Source: Phalacrocorax aristotelis (taxonomy: Eukaryota > Chordata > Aves > Suliformes > Phalacrocoracidae). Taken from it: 64,000 nt of DNA. The notes beneath the pieces were generated by a model, which was not told the origin of the DNA, did no database searches, and worked only from the letters and a program-made list of their open reading frames with translations. Every line of letters begins with the position of its first letter. Positions within the stretch are counted from its first letter, which is position 1. The stretch lies in the NCBI RefSeq assembly GCF_949628215.1, contig NC_134282.1, positions 12,522,223 to 12,586,222 of the forward strand, given 5' to 3'. Position numbers and translations under genes: made by a program. This document shows, piece by piece, positions 1-13,800 of the stretch.

Positions 1-1254
1 TCTGCACAGGAATCGATACTGGAAAAATCACAAAAGAATTACAATTTAAAAATTTTAAAATTAAAAAGTTACATCTGCTTTGCAAACACATGTTACTGTC
101 ATTTCTACAGAGAAACACTGTTTGGTTTAGTCAGTAAGGCAAAGGCCTAGCAAATCTGTACAGTGTGGTTACAGCCCCAAGCTGTTTGATGTGAGCTGCC
201 AGCACAGCCTTTTCGTACCTTTGTGCCTCCCTCTGATTCTTTTGTCTCCTGCCCAGCTACCCGTTAGGTCTCCAGAACAGATGCTGCTGTGCTCCTGAGT
301 TGCCACTCAAGTGGCAGCACCTCTTGGCACTACGTATGAGAATCAGTGATTGAAGAAGAATGGCAATCCACATTCCACTACTGAAATGAGCAATGAGTAC
401 TTCGGGTAAGGACTGTGTCTTCTGTTACAGTCCGTGGTTACAGATTGTCAGAACTCTGCTATGGTATTTATATACCAGGAAAACAAGTACTTAAAGGGAT
501 CTTAGATCTTGTTCTATCCATGTAATTTATTTTTTTTTAGTTTTCAAGTTTTACCCAGTTTGAAAAGCATGCATTTCATATCTGCTTTTGACCAAAATGC
601 TCTTCAACTTCTCAGTATTAATTTTTACCTATAATCTGTTTCTACTCCTCCACGTTTGGTTATAGCCTTCCAGTTTCAGAGTAACAAATAACTGTACACA
701 ACAGACAGACCTGACTAAGATCTCTTAATGTTGGAACATCGACTGCATCCAGTCTGTACCTTCCCTTATTCTCAAAATAGTTACTTGTTCAACTTTTTGC
801 ATGTAGTCATGAAATAAATTTGAGAGATATGCTGCTACTTACAGTACTGCTGTCAGACTGAGTGTTGCTGTATTGTCCGTCCTCTCACAGTGAACACAAA
901 AATTTAAACTATTTGCACATGTACTTTACTGCCACTAAATTAATTCCTTCCTGTCTCCTCCCTAATTACCTTATGGAACTTAATACTGACATTTACTAAC
1001 TAGATTATAGGCATGAGCAGAGAAAAGCATGGTGCTGTTTTACAGTTGCCTAATCCTTTGAAGAGTAAATCCAGTTCCTTTTTAAATCAATGATTCGCTG
1101 ACTTCAATGGAAAAAAAAATCAGGCCCTTGATCAGCAAGGAAGTAAAGTGTCAGTCATACTATGCAAGACTCAAGCTGTCAAAAGCATGTAAATGATCAA
1201 AAAGAGTTTCTATGTTTAGCCTGCCCGACTTTATACATAATGAATACTAGTTAG
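1..1254. other. Left flank, no gene recognised
   Basis: AT-rich sequence without a supportable coding exon. In mammals the next gene on this side is TRPC1, convergent with PCOLCE2. A plus-strand AATAAA at 813-818 could therefore be the end of a TRPC1 3' UTR, but nothing in the sequence proves it. Positions 1095-1130 contain a short motif (see repeat entry). Confidence 0.4.
1095..1131 (+). repeat. Possible ancient sauropsid repeat scrap
   Basis: The words ctgacttcaatgg and atcaggcccttgat, separated by an A-run, resemble a pairing seen in dispersed repeats of turtles, crocodilians and birds. Too short for a firm call. Confidence 0.25.
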
Positions 1255-1686
1255 TATATGATTTAATCTTAAAATATTTTATTAAGCACAGATAATAATG
1301 CAGAAATCCATGTAATAAAACAACTTTAGAGAAAAAGCTAAGTTAAAATGAGTTACTATAAATATTGCACTTAGAATTCTTACTTACATACACAACTCCT
1401 CAAAAAAATTGGACAATTATAAATTAACAGCTTCCAGGTAACTGGAATTTGGTATGTCAGATGGCTGTGCTGCAAATCTTCAGCTTTAAGACTTAGAGGA
1501 TCTGCTCTCATCTTGAGAGGTTCATGTAATGGATACCACTTTGTGCCAAGGTGTGCTTGGGTGGATGGGAGGGAAGAAAGGTTCAGCATGGTCTTAGTGT
1601 TGACAGTCAGTTGTATTTTCATGACTTACAGTAAGTGAAAATTATTTTTCAAGAGAGATGATAGAATGCAGCTGCAGAGTTTAGTT
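1255..1686 (-). other. PCOLCE2: PCOLCE2 3' UTR (approximate)
   Basis: AT-rich sequence follows the stop codon on the minus strand. The first canonical AATAAA downstream lies at 1283-1278, which would give a 3' UTR of roughly 420-430 nt. The cleavage position is an estimate. A second minus-strand AATAAA at 531-526 could serve a longer form. Confidence 0.5.
1278..1283 (-). terminator. Candidate PCOLCE2 poly(A) signal AATAAA
   Basis: A canonical hexamer on the minus strand (TTTATT on plus), the first one after the stop codon. No transcript evidence is available. Confidence 0.45.
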
Positions 1687-1817
1687 TTAACATGTTTTGT
1701 TTTTCAAGGCATTTAGGATCTTTGAGTTCTTAGTCTTAAAACTCATGACAAAGCTGTTGGGAAAGACTTTGCCTCTACCGTCTTCTTCTACCTGGCCCAT
1801 GATGATGTAGTTTAAAC
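1687..1817 (-). CDS. PCOLCE2: PCOLCE2 exon 9: C-terminus and stop
   Basis: There are 131 coding nt, with acceptor tttgcag|GT. It completes G380 and encodes 381-422, beginning LNYIIMGQV and ending with Cys 422, then TAA at 1689-1687. The terminal cysteine is the conserved last NTR cysteine, so the C-terminus is intact. The 3' UTR continues leftward. Confidence 0.95.
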
Positions 1818-4800
1818 CTGCAAAGGAAAGCACGATATTATAAGACAGAAATCCACAATGTGATTTGGTAAGTATAGTTCTTTATCCGTGGTCTCTATTC
1901 GTTTGTGCTCTGTTACCAATGCCTTCTAACACTTTTTCCTTCCTACCTAAAGCATATACTTGCCTACTTACCTTTGCCATGCTTGTTGTGCAATACAGTT
2001 CCGTAAAAATCAGGTAGATATATAGTTAAGTAGTTACTACATAATTAAATATATAGGAGATATTAATTAAATGTAGACTGTCAAATGAGTCTGAAAGACA
2101 TTAGAAATGTAGTATAAATGGTGAATAACTTAGCTACTAACACCCGAAGTAGAACGTGTCTCATTCATTTTGGATATTTTCTCATTTGCTCAGCTTGTAG
2201 GATAATGCACTTAAGTCTCTTCATTCCATTTTCCTCCCCAAAAGACATAAATATTTTCTAGATATATAGAGAGGCAGTCAGGCAAGCAAGGTGGGCTTAA
2301 TGCGTGATAAGCCCTGGCTTTGGAGAAATCATATGGATTTGCGTATTTTTATGGCTTAGAAGGGTTAGGGGTTTGCAAGGCCTTAGGCTGGAAGGAGACA
2401 TGTTATAGGGGTATAAGCAGAAAACTTAAGATATTAAGTAATGGCTATTAAATAATTAATGGAGATACAGGAAGAGCAACAGAAGTGTGTGGTTTGGAGC
2501 CGGTGGTCTGCCTAAAAGGAGACAATTTGTTCCACCAAGGAAATTGTTAGTCTCCCGGACAGTTGTGTAGTTTCCAGAGGAGTAAAGGTAGAAGCAAAAG
2601 CTAGTTTCTGAGAAGGATTTTTCACCTTGGTACTGTCCACTTTGAATTAGTATGCTTAAATACCAGTAGTGTCCTGAATGTTATCAGGGTTTTTTGATAC
2701 TTATTAGGTTGACTGTTTCCTGCTATAGCTCCATTTATGTTCTCCTGTTCTACCTGTTTACTCAGGAGGCACAGCTGAAAACTTGTTTATATTTTACTTA
2801 GTTACTTCAATGAAACAGAGTCTCAGTATTTCTTATAACACCATATAGGTACCCCTTGTTACCTTTAACTGGAAGTCTTCTTGGTTTATCTACTCTGTAT
2901 AATACTGTTTGAGACAGCCATAGAAACACTGGCTTAATACTACTAGTATTTCTACGGTAAAGATGTAACTATATACAGGATTATTTTTGTCATTTGCTGT
3001 GACATGCTGCTCTTCTATGTTTAGCATGCTGTTGTTTTTCCCTTCTAAATACTGTGTATGAAAGCTAGCTCCAAAATACGTACATGTAGAAACCAAATCT
3101 AACTGAGCTTTATTTGAGAAAACCAAATCAGATTTGACTTTATATCATGTGGGTTTAAAAAAATATTTTTTTTTCAAACTCCTTTGATCTAAGTGAATCT
3201 AATCCTTTATAAGAAAAATGCAATAATTATTTTTACCTTCAATTGATTGTAATATTAGTTGCTGATTATAGAAAAAATTACTGTAGTTTTACTGTTTTTT
3301 GTGGTCATATTTCAAATAGCAGTTTTCAAAACTGTTGTCTTTTATAAACACACAAAGCAGTTATTTTTGTGTACTTACCTCTTCTGATGAGAGGACACTG
3401 CTTACATACGACAATAATCTTGGCGCTCATACTCTTGCCAGCTTGTTGAATTGCTAAATTTCCCTCCTTATATACATTAATGATTGATATTGTTGCATGC
3501 AGACTGCCAGCCCGTGTTATTGCTGTGATTACAGTTCCGGTTATTACTAGAAGAAATGACATTTGATATGTTTTTATTAGTTTTTAGACATAAACTCTGA
3601 GGCATCATAAAAACTGAATAAATATATTAGTCCATAATAAGGAAACAAACAATACTGGAAACAGTTACTGAAAATGTGGGTATCACCTGTAATAGATAAC
3701 TCACTACTGACAAGGTTTGGTGGCACCAAATATAAAACTGTTCTCAGAATGTATCAGTCTCTTGCAAGCCCAGTTCTAGGTTTTGGTAATTTCAGTTGAA
3801 CAGTACAATTTGATACTACTTTTAATCACTACTTTTAAAACAGTGGAGAAGTTGAATTGAAAACGTTATAGCCAAAAGCTGAATTCCTAGCGCTCTGACA
3901 CTCTCCAATGAGTAGCAGGGAATAGTTGATGCCCTAGGAGCTAGATTTTGACCTGTCTGAGGCCTGACACGAACACAAATTTGCTGATTTCAGCTAAATT
4001 TAGACTACAGATTAGACCATCATATCTCCCAAAGACCTCTCAGTATGAAAATAAAGATACCATTTTTTTTCCTAGGATGACTAGATTAATTTGTAGGCCA
4101 TCTTTGGTTATCAAAAGGGAATGGTAAATGGTATTAGCAATTTTTTTCTTCTCAGATCACCTTTTGTAGATAAGCTGTTCTATCCTAGGATCAGTTAGGT
4201 CTTCAGTTATCAAGTACGTGCAGCCAGCTTTATTTTACAAATCTGCATGGGTGTTTGTAAATTTGCGCATTATATTCCTTTAATCCAGAGCTTTTAATTA
4301 AATGGGAATGTTCAAGTTCAATCAAAAGAGAACTGTGGATGTTAAAATGCTGGGTATTGTGGTTATATTTCTAGAAACAATAGAAATGAAATGCACGATG
4401 AAAGAAATAGCTCTCATTTTCTAAATTCATACAGTCAGCAAATAAACTTGGAATAATTATATTCTACAAAAAGCACACTTTCTGTTCTTACCTGAGGATT
4501 CACTGTGCATAAACAATATTTTTACTTCTGCTCATGCCATGGAAAAGACTGAAAAATTTCAAGTATTTGACAAAAGGTAAGAGTAAGTATGATTTATTAC
4601 CCTGATGCTAGAGAAAAAAAAGAAGTAGTTTTATATAGTGCCATTTACCACCAACCACAAGAGCTGAGGTATGGCCACTAAGAGGAGACCTTTTTTTTTT
4701 TTCTTCCCCTCCTACCTTCTGCTTTTGGGTTTGGCCAGCCTGTACTGTATGCAAATTGAAACAGGCTGGTGGTCAAGAGTGGTAAAAGGTCATACTGCAG

Positions 4801-7800
4801 TGACTCCATCCTGCTTCAGGGTACAGCCACAGCCCTCATGGTTTTCTAGCAAAATGATGCAAAGCTGTTCCCACTTCCCTGAAAAAGCAGATTTCATCGA
4901 ATCTCATGGGATTAGCTGTAGGGAGAGTCAGATTAAAACAAACAAACAGAAAGGGGGGCGGAGGGAAGTTGTCCATCAAATTTTTAGGCATGTTATAGGG
5001 GATTAAAAAAAGCTTCCAGTATTAATATGGGAAAATACTCTGAGACATAACTGAATAAATCAGCAATGACAGTGCCATCCAAATATACAGCAGACATCAT
5101 TTTTCCTGAGTGATTTGTGTCTGTGTATGGAAAGCAGTGCTTGAAAGCTTCTGTGCCTTCTAACTTCCTTTAAAAATATTTCAGAAGTCTATAAACTGAA
5201 TTGTGGAATAGTCAGCAGGTACAGCATGAAATGTGTATTGGCTACAGACAAATAAGATGATGATACAGTCATTGGATCAATACTTTCCTGTAGGAGGTCG
5301 TCTTATGTTCCCATTTGCTTTTCAGATTGAGAAAGTATGTTTGTTTGAGCCAAGTGTGCAGTGCCTATTTCTGAGTATCTCCAAGAATGTACTGAGTGAA
5401 ACAGACACTAATGCCAGATACACACATAAGATGGTGTAAAAAATTGGGCTGTATATTAGTGATAACTCAGAACTACATCTGGTAAAATTCCTATGAATCT
5501 AAAAACACAGTGCCAAGTAAGTAATTAAACAAACTTTGCTTCCTTACCGAAGTTGCTTGAACAGTAATTGCTTTCGAGAGTCCCGCTCCTCTTACACCTT
5601 TGCTGGCACAGGGCAGCTGTAGGTTTCACAACTTTTTGAAGAATAAAAAGTAAATTGAAATTGAAATGAGGTATTTGACACAAATGCAAAGCAGTTTGTT
5701 TAAAAAAAAAAAGGAAGAAAGATGAATAATGCTGATGTACACATAAACTAGATCTGGTATTGCAAGGTATGAACACCACAATGACAACATTCCTTTTCTC
5801 TGCCATCACCCCCAATCACCATCTCTTCGTGTGTGTCTCAGCTACGTATCTGTTCTAATGACCTTATAGAATGGGATTTTACAGAAACTTTACATTTGAT
5901 TGCAGTGTGATCTTAAATATGGAACTTATTTAGTGTTGTTGCCTGTTGCCATACAGCCCTAGTAGTACACACAAAATATCAGAACGTTGTATTACAGTAA
6001 CACTTCAGAGGGAGGGAGCAGCCTCTTATCTGAAATTACTGTACTGTGCTGGAAGAGATCTGAGTTCAAATTCCCAACTCTAAATTTTTCACATAGCTTC
6101 ATGACATGTAGTACCACATAATTTTTACTGATGACATTTTGAAACACAGCATAATGTTTGAAGTATCTATTTAATATTAGGGGTTGACATTTCCTTTCTG
6201 AAGTGGAATGCTTTCTTTATAAACAAGTGAATACACTTTGTATTTTTTTCCTCCTTGGGTGGATGTTAATAGTCTCTGTACTTTACTCAGCTAACCCTTT
6301 CTACATAACGTGTCAGGATGGAGTATTTCTAAGGCTTTTGTGTCCTTCTCAAATTTGTTTGGAATTGGTCAATGATACAATAATAGTTATTGGAAACATG
6401 GAGCTGAGATGGACAGATTAAAAAGCCCCGAACCCGTACACAACCCTAATTTCCAAGAAAAACTATACCAGTTACAAAGAGTATCTTTGCAAATTTTTAC
6501 TTTCTTTAGAATGGAGCATTTTGCAGAAGTTTTATTCAGCCTAATCTTTCTGAACAAGAACTTCTGACTAATTCTCCAATCAGGAATTTGTATTTGTACT
6601 TTTAATTGAACGAATTGATTCTTTTTATAATTTTCTGAGTTTCTGAGATTCAGCTGAATGGCATTAAAATTACTTTGCCTTCAATGTTATGCCTATGACT
6701 GTTAGAAGATCTGCATACTCGTTGCTTTTCCTTTCAAATCCAAAGTTTAAAAATTGGACTTCATATTTTTCAGTGATTCAGGGTTCCTTGTGTTTTGGGG
6801 TTTTGTTGTTGGGGCTTTTTTGGTTGTGGGTTTTGGTTTGGTGTGTCGTCCCCATCCCCTCCCACCTTCACATGATTGGTATTCTGTGACTCCTTAGAAA
6901 ATTAAATGCCTCCACAAGGAAAAGTGTTCGGAAGAGCAAGTTACCATATCTATGGAGGCGGAGGCATATCTAGTCATATTCTGTATGATGTAGCCTCAGT
7001 CCTACAGTCAGATCTACATGGTCATGGATGGGAGTGAAACTCCCACTGCCATCACCTCTGCTGCAGTGGCACAGGCTGCCCAGGGAGGCTGTGGGGTCCC
7101 TTCCCTGGAGACATTCAAACCCTGCCAGGACACATTCCTGTGCCCCCTGCTCTGGGTGTGCCTGCTCAAGCAGTGGGCTGGACAATACGATCTCCAGAGG
7201 TGCCTTCCAACTCCCACCATTCTGTGATTCTGTGATGTGTCTGCATAGTTCTTTCATACAGGTGTGTGTTTCTAGTTTTAATCATATGCTGAGTTGCTTT
7301 TTGTAAAGTGTAGAATACAATGTAGAAATAATGCGCTACACTCAGCTCCTAGAACTTTAAATGATAATTTTTTCAAATTATTATTTCAAATTACAGTTAG
7401 TGCTTGGCAAGGTGCCATGCCATTTTGTTTTCCTGTCTCACAGTGTCACTTGCTAGGTCAGGCAAGTACCTCCTGTCACAATGCCGCATGCAGCACAACA
7501 AAACCTAAGAATTTAATATTCCTTGAGTCTTTCAATTCAGTGTCCGTAGCAGGGAGATAAGAAATGTAGCAGGCAGATGAGTCACAGGTGCATGCCAGTA
7601 TGGTAGCTGCCAAAAATTTATTGAGGTGCTCTGATTTTTCAAAATTTAAAACTGGGATTATGCATTACAAAATATTATTGTTTAATCCTCTCAGGATTTT
7701 TTCTTGTGCTAACACTTCAAGTTTTACTTTGGAACTTAGTAAATTTTCATTGGTGACTAATTTTCACGATAACTTGTCAGTAGAGGCTGCCTATTGTTTG

Positions 7801-10800
7801 TACAGATGAGGAACATATTTTAGCAAAATATTAATTGGAGAAGAACTGAATTAAAACTTTAGCTGCCTACCATTTTACACATAGCCGTATTGACAGGCAA
7901 ATGCAAGACTTGATCCAATGAAATAAGAAAATAAATTACTTAACTATATGTATTGGATTAATCTTTCTTACTTTAATAAAAGTATTGCATAGTATGTATT
8001 TATTCATTTACTAATATTTTTATGTAAGATAGAGACTGAGGTAAATCTTGAAAGTGCTTGCTGAAGTTAAATATTTTATTAATGCCTAGAGTTCTGTGCA
8101 AGTTTGAACAGGTCTGATTTGCAAGACAATAAGCTAGGTGTACTTGAACTGGACATTTCTGAATTTAAATGATTTATCAGAAATTTAACTAAGCTCATAG
8201 AATCATAAAGGTTGGAAAAGACCTTTAAGATCATCAAGTCCAACCATCAACCAACATCACCATACAACTATGTCCCGAAGTGCCACGTCTACACATTTCT
8301 TGAACATCTCCAGGGATGGTGACTCCACCACCTCTCTGTTCCAATGCCTGAGCACTCTTTCAGTAAAGAAAGTTTTTCCCTAATATCCACTCTAAACCTC
8401 CCCTGATGCAGCTTGAGGCCATTTCCTCTCGTCCTATCACTAGTTACTGTAGAGGTTTGGTATGTTTTGGTTCGTTTTTAAGATCAGAAATGCCTATACG
8501 ATGCATAACTGAGCAGACATTGACAGAACTTCTCATTTCTGTCTGCCTAACAAGTCCTTTTCAACACTTCCCCCTCTCGTCCTCTCTCAGATGACTTTGC
8601 ATTGTTTTTATTTTCTAACACTGATGTTGTAATAAAAATTGATTTGGAATTAATTAGTAAAGTATACTTCTTCTGCACGTGCACAAACAGCTCACAGAGC
8701 AAAACTCAATGGCAAAACCCTGAACACAAATGCAGTGTGAGGTATCTGACAGCCTGGATTAGCTGAGATCAAGTGTTTGAACTAACAGTGGTGTTAAGAA
8801 GTGCTTTGTAGTGAAGAAGAGCTGAATTATTTATTATTAGAGTAGCAGTCACATCAGAATGATTCACAGGTCATTATGATTTCATTTTTATTATGTTTAT
8901 TTTCATCTATTTTAAATACCTTTCATTATCAGTATTTAAGCACCACAGCTTCTTGGTTTCCTGCTGACAGGCCATTGCTGTCCTGATGCATTTTAAGTAC
9001 AAATTAGGTTATATGTTGCAAAAGCATCACAAATAATTTGGTTTTCTGCTGTAACTGTATCTTAAATCTCTCACATTCAGGGTAAGAATTTATCCCTTCA
9101 GTATCTCAGTAATGAGGTAGTTTTGGCAATACCTTCAGAGAAACCTTCCTCTGATCTTCCATATATGCTCTCTAGTCTTAAATATAAAAGGAAACTTATT
9201 TTTAGTGTGACACATTTCTTTAGAAGTTCCAATCCCTGATTTTTTTTTAAACAAAAATTTTTCTAGGAGAGTGTCATGTTGACAGGATGTCAACAGAATC
9301 TGAAGAGGGCTCAAGTGGCTTCCCTACAAATTTTGCATGATCTTAATAACTATATGAAGAAAAATATGGTCAGATTCTTACATATTAACTTGTATAGAAG
9401 GAAGAGTTCCTTTAAATAAAACTACTTCCTAAAATATTAAAAACTTCTTATACAAAAGGATTTTGTTTATCTCTTTTCCATGGAATTTGCTAGTTAACTG
9501 CCAAAAATTGAGAAGAGACGAAAATTCTCGGCTGGAGCAAGTTACTGTTACACTGAATTATTGCCTGGATAGATTTCATTTTAATAACGTTAAGTAGATT
9601 CTCCCTTGAGTATATTAACTTTAATTTACTCTCTCAATATTTGAAATACTAACATACCATAAAACTATTTCTTAATGTACTTTCTACGGCATTTTTCTGC
9701 AACCCTCTCCTTGTCCTGGAATAATTTATTTTTCTGTGTAATAAAATAAAGCCAATAAAACTTACTTGAGGTAGCAGGGACTGTTGTGGTGGTAGGCAGG
9801 ACTGTAGTTGTAGGTAACTTTTTTGGTCTAAATTTATAATGGCCAATAAAACCGTCAGCTGTTAAACTTAAATCAGACAGAAACTGAATGAGCAGCTCAT
9901 TTCTCTCAGACAGAATAGGCCTGGAACAGAAAAGCAAAATAAAATATTTCCACTGTTTTGAATGTCAAAGACAAAAAACATTAATAGCATTTGTATCACA
10001 AAAAAGAGAGCGCTTTACTCATTTTTAGTCTGAATGCAGTATCTGCCCCCTGACTGATACTGAAATATGTGTTTCTTTGCTGGCATGTCAGACACTGGTG
10101 TTATGAGTGTGAAACTCATTCTGATGAATCGTCTAAACCTCTGATTCCTGAAGGTTATGTCAATATGAGTATCTTTAAATTCTTCTGTGTGACTTCATTG
10201 CAGACTCACTTCCATGGAATGGAACGGGCTAGATTAACACAGTGGGAAAATACATTGAAGAAATCCTCAGTATGTAGCGGAGGTAGGTAAGTGTTTTTTT
10301 AATTAACTTGTTCTTGTTTAATGAAAAACATTATGCATTTGGAAGGCCTTAAGCAAACGAATTCAGTGCTGGTTTCTGTAATTCTTTGGCAAAAACACTA
10401 AAAATGAAATGTTTGGGGTTATTATTTTTGTGGGCTCAGTTTTTGTCAATGATCAGATATTCATTACCAAGGCCTTGAAGAGCTAATGGAGTTATTTTCT
10501 TAGGATTTGAAATGTCATGAACAAGCACCGTTCAGTGTATTAGTTTTCAGTTCATAAACTGTATGGTACCTCTGACACTGCCTCTGGACACGGATGTAGT
10601 GTGATGAGACTTTGTTCAGGACTATTGTTAGGGAAAATTGTACAGAATGGAGCAGCACTTCTCTCATTCTTTTGAGGTTTCCACAGACCTTGTCTCAACT
10701 AATAATTAGTAACACAAATTTTTCAAGCAAAACCGCAGTTTTTGGAAAGAAGGAGAAAAATATATATAGGGGTAAAAGAATCTTGGTGAGAAGAGAGGAA

Positions 10801-13800
10801 AATAGAAAGTGTTTTTAAGATGTGGTTTTACTAAAATGACTGCGTTGTTCCTTCCCAGCAAATCTGACAGAGTGTATGAGCAGGAGTTCTTCAAAACACT
10901 TCATCAGGCCTTTGAAGTAAAAACTTGTGATCATCTCTCAGGTTTTTGGCAGGTGTTTCAGAAATCAGTTTACTCTGACGGCTGACTCTGACATAACCAA
11001 AAGTCAGTGCCTGGTTATCTGGAATTCTGTGGATTTACAGAAGCCACAGTAGTCGCACAGATTATGCTTTTCTTGCTGCAGTATTGACACAGGCTGTGGA
11101 TGTAGGAGGGCACCGATACCAGCTGCCCAAGAGCTTTGTTCTGCTTCCTGAACACCAGGACTACAACACTGAATCTGAAAAACCTGACCTAGTCTGTGTA
11201 TCCTGTCTTTCTAAAAAAGGCTTTTTGTCTGGGGGTGGGGGGGTGGAGGTAGGGAGTGGGAGTGGGGTGGGTGGTTGAGTAATAACTTCTCCTAATAAAT
11301 GAATAGTATACTTAATCACAATTTATGTATCATAGTAATTACATTTAGGAATCAGGTTATGTGGTTACGCTGTATGCTTTCTGGTCTGCAGTTGGATCTG
11401 AATTCATATCTGCCGCCGCCAAATGAGTTCAAGGTATCCACTTTACTCATACTTCCGATGTATACTGTTTCTGTTACAGAATGCCATGTCACATTACCTG
11501 TATCTGCTGGTTAATGAGTTCCACCTTGCATAGTTACTGTGTCAGTCACACAACTAATACTCTTTATAGAAGGCTTGCTTTGCAATTCAGTTTACACACC
11601 ATGATTTCTGGTTCTTTTACAACACTGGTCGTGTCCTTACGGTTTTTCTGTACTCAGCTGATAAATTATGATGAAAATTCTGCAGAGCTAGTGGAAAAAC
11701 CCCCAAGAGCCATACTTGCCCCCTTTCACTGGATATAGAAACTGTCTACACACAACTCTGCCAGGGAAAGTGACTGCATTCAAGCTCTATGTTGGATCTC
11801 TGTTTAGGAAGCAATGCTATCCTAAAATTGGCTTTCAGGACACTTCTAACATATTGTAACAGGAAATCTCATCTCTAAGCTATGTGGCCTGGGTCTGAGC
11901 CCAGTATTCTGCCCTTATTTGCCTCTTGCATGAAGTCCATACTAAAATGTCTGTATTATGAAAGCCACTAGGGTTTGGCAGACCTAATTTACAGCTTTGA
12001 CGTGCTGTGGGGATAGATGCCGAGCCACAGTTGAGAGGTGGTTTAGGAAGCTACTCCTGTTTGCCTCTCAGGGGCTAACTGGCACTTCTTCCTTTTGCAC
12101 TGCCCTGTCAGCCAAGACCAGATCCTGAGAGTGCAGAACATACTTGCACAGCTGGGCTAGGTTTTAGCTGGAAAGAGGCAGCCAGGTCCCAGGGACTGGA
12201 GGCCACCAGCCTCATCTGTAAGGGGTGTTGTTCACTGCTGCCTTCTGAGAACCGAGGGAAGGACAAGATCTCGTGGAGTTCTGTTCTGACCTCAGTCATG
12301 AAAGGTCTGAAACACCATGACTTACATATAGAGTGAGTCAATCAATCATGTTTCTGGCTTAAATTCTGTTCAACTAGAAAGCAAACCCATTTGTTCCAGC
12401 ACCTTGGATCTGACTTGTGCACAACAAAACACCCATGGCAGGAACTGAAGGTATTTGTACAGAACATCACTAGTTAAGTGTTTCTAATATGACATTCTGA
12501 TAGTTTCTGGGTTTTTTTTTTACAGTAGCTTGAAGGTAAATACCTTACTGTTCTGCAGTAACAGTTGAGTTGTAAGGGATGGATCTGCAAAGTCGCAAGG
12601 AGGTTCTCATGCTATGCTCATCAATGGAATACCTGCCTACATAAAGTATTAAGTAATGTAACTGGCATCTGTCATCTGCTGGTGGCTTTTTTTTTAAATT
12701 CTGTTTAAAGAAAGAGGAGTGTTTGCAATAGAATTCCTTTTGGGAGGGTGCTTTTACTTCAGATGATGGTGATTTGTTATCTAATATATAGAGATGCTTA
12801 CAACATTCATGTCAAAGAAATATATCACCCATTTGGAGACCCATTCAGTCCATCTGCAGTCACTCCAAGTGCCACCAAACTGCAAGGTAACAATTCATCT
12901 TAGCTTCCAGGTAAAGCTCTAAGCTATAAAGTATGAAGTCACTTTGCTATGAATACATATATGAGGCAAGTGAATGTCCAAGATTTCTAACCCACTTCCT
13001 TGCCTTGAGGACTCAATACTAACACTGCCTTGCAGAGTATCTCTCCACCTCACAGCCTTTGGGCTCGAGGTAATATGGAAAGATAGTTTACTTTTGCTAG
13101 TGAAGTTTTTCCTGAAAACAAGGAAGTGATTATGTGTGTAACTACAGCTAGAATTTAGCCTCTTGCATCATTTTTAGTGGCCTGAATTACCTAGTGCTTA
13201 AAGAACAATCCTACCCATAAAGCTCTCTGTTATTAGTATCTTTTTATAGAGCAGCTTTTTTAACTTTACTACCAGAAGGGGCCCTGAAAAGAAATTAATG
13301 TAAGCCTGAAAAGAAATGTCTTCATGAGAAAGTTTCAAATTGAAAAGAGAAAAAAAAACAAAGAAGGAAAAAAGAAAGAAGTGTAACTCAAGACCAAAAG
13401 CCTAAGGTGGCTAAAGGAATCTGAAGTTAGTATATTTCAGGTGCAGCCTTACCCTTAATTAAATTCTTGCTTAATTTCTAATAAAATTCCATAGGCCTAA
13501 GCTTACTCTATTTCTAGCACTGTCATGCTATTGCATAGCTGCTGCATGGAGAAGAAAAGTATTCAAAAAGACTCTTTAACAGGAGTCCTGCAGAATGTCT
13601 GCCTCCCCTCTCGTCTGCTGAGGGTTACTACATAGCCTTAAAACAACCAACCGACCAAAAAAAAAACCTCACAGCATATCTGTGTCATGGTTTTAGCTGG
13701 GATAGAGTTAATTTTCTACACTGCAGCTGGCACAGTGCTGTGCTTTGGACTTAGTATGAAAACAGTGTTGATAACACACGGATGTTTTGGTTGTTGCTGG

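Larger units (their letters stand above)
5632..9765 (-). other. PCOLCE2: PCOLCE2 intron 6
   Basis: A 4134-bp GT-AG intron. It holds a plus-strand CR1 tail (7060-7236) and a minus-strand CR1 fragment (8196-8449). The remainder is AT-rich and unremarkable. Confidence 0.85.

Noticed and set aside
4671-5006. Plus-strand 111-codon ORF starting with a poly-Phe stretch
   Set aside because: The Phe run is just a poly-T tract in PCOLCE2 intron 7.
6970-7306. Four ORFs on both strands within one 300-bp interval
   Set aside because: They are reads through the CR1 tail at 7060-7236, not genes.
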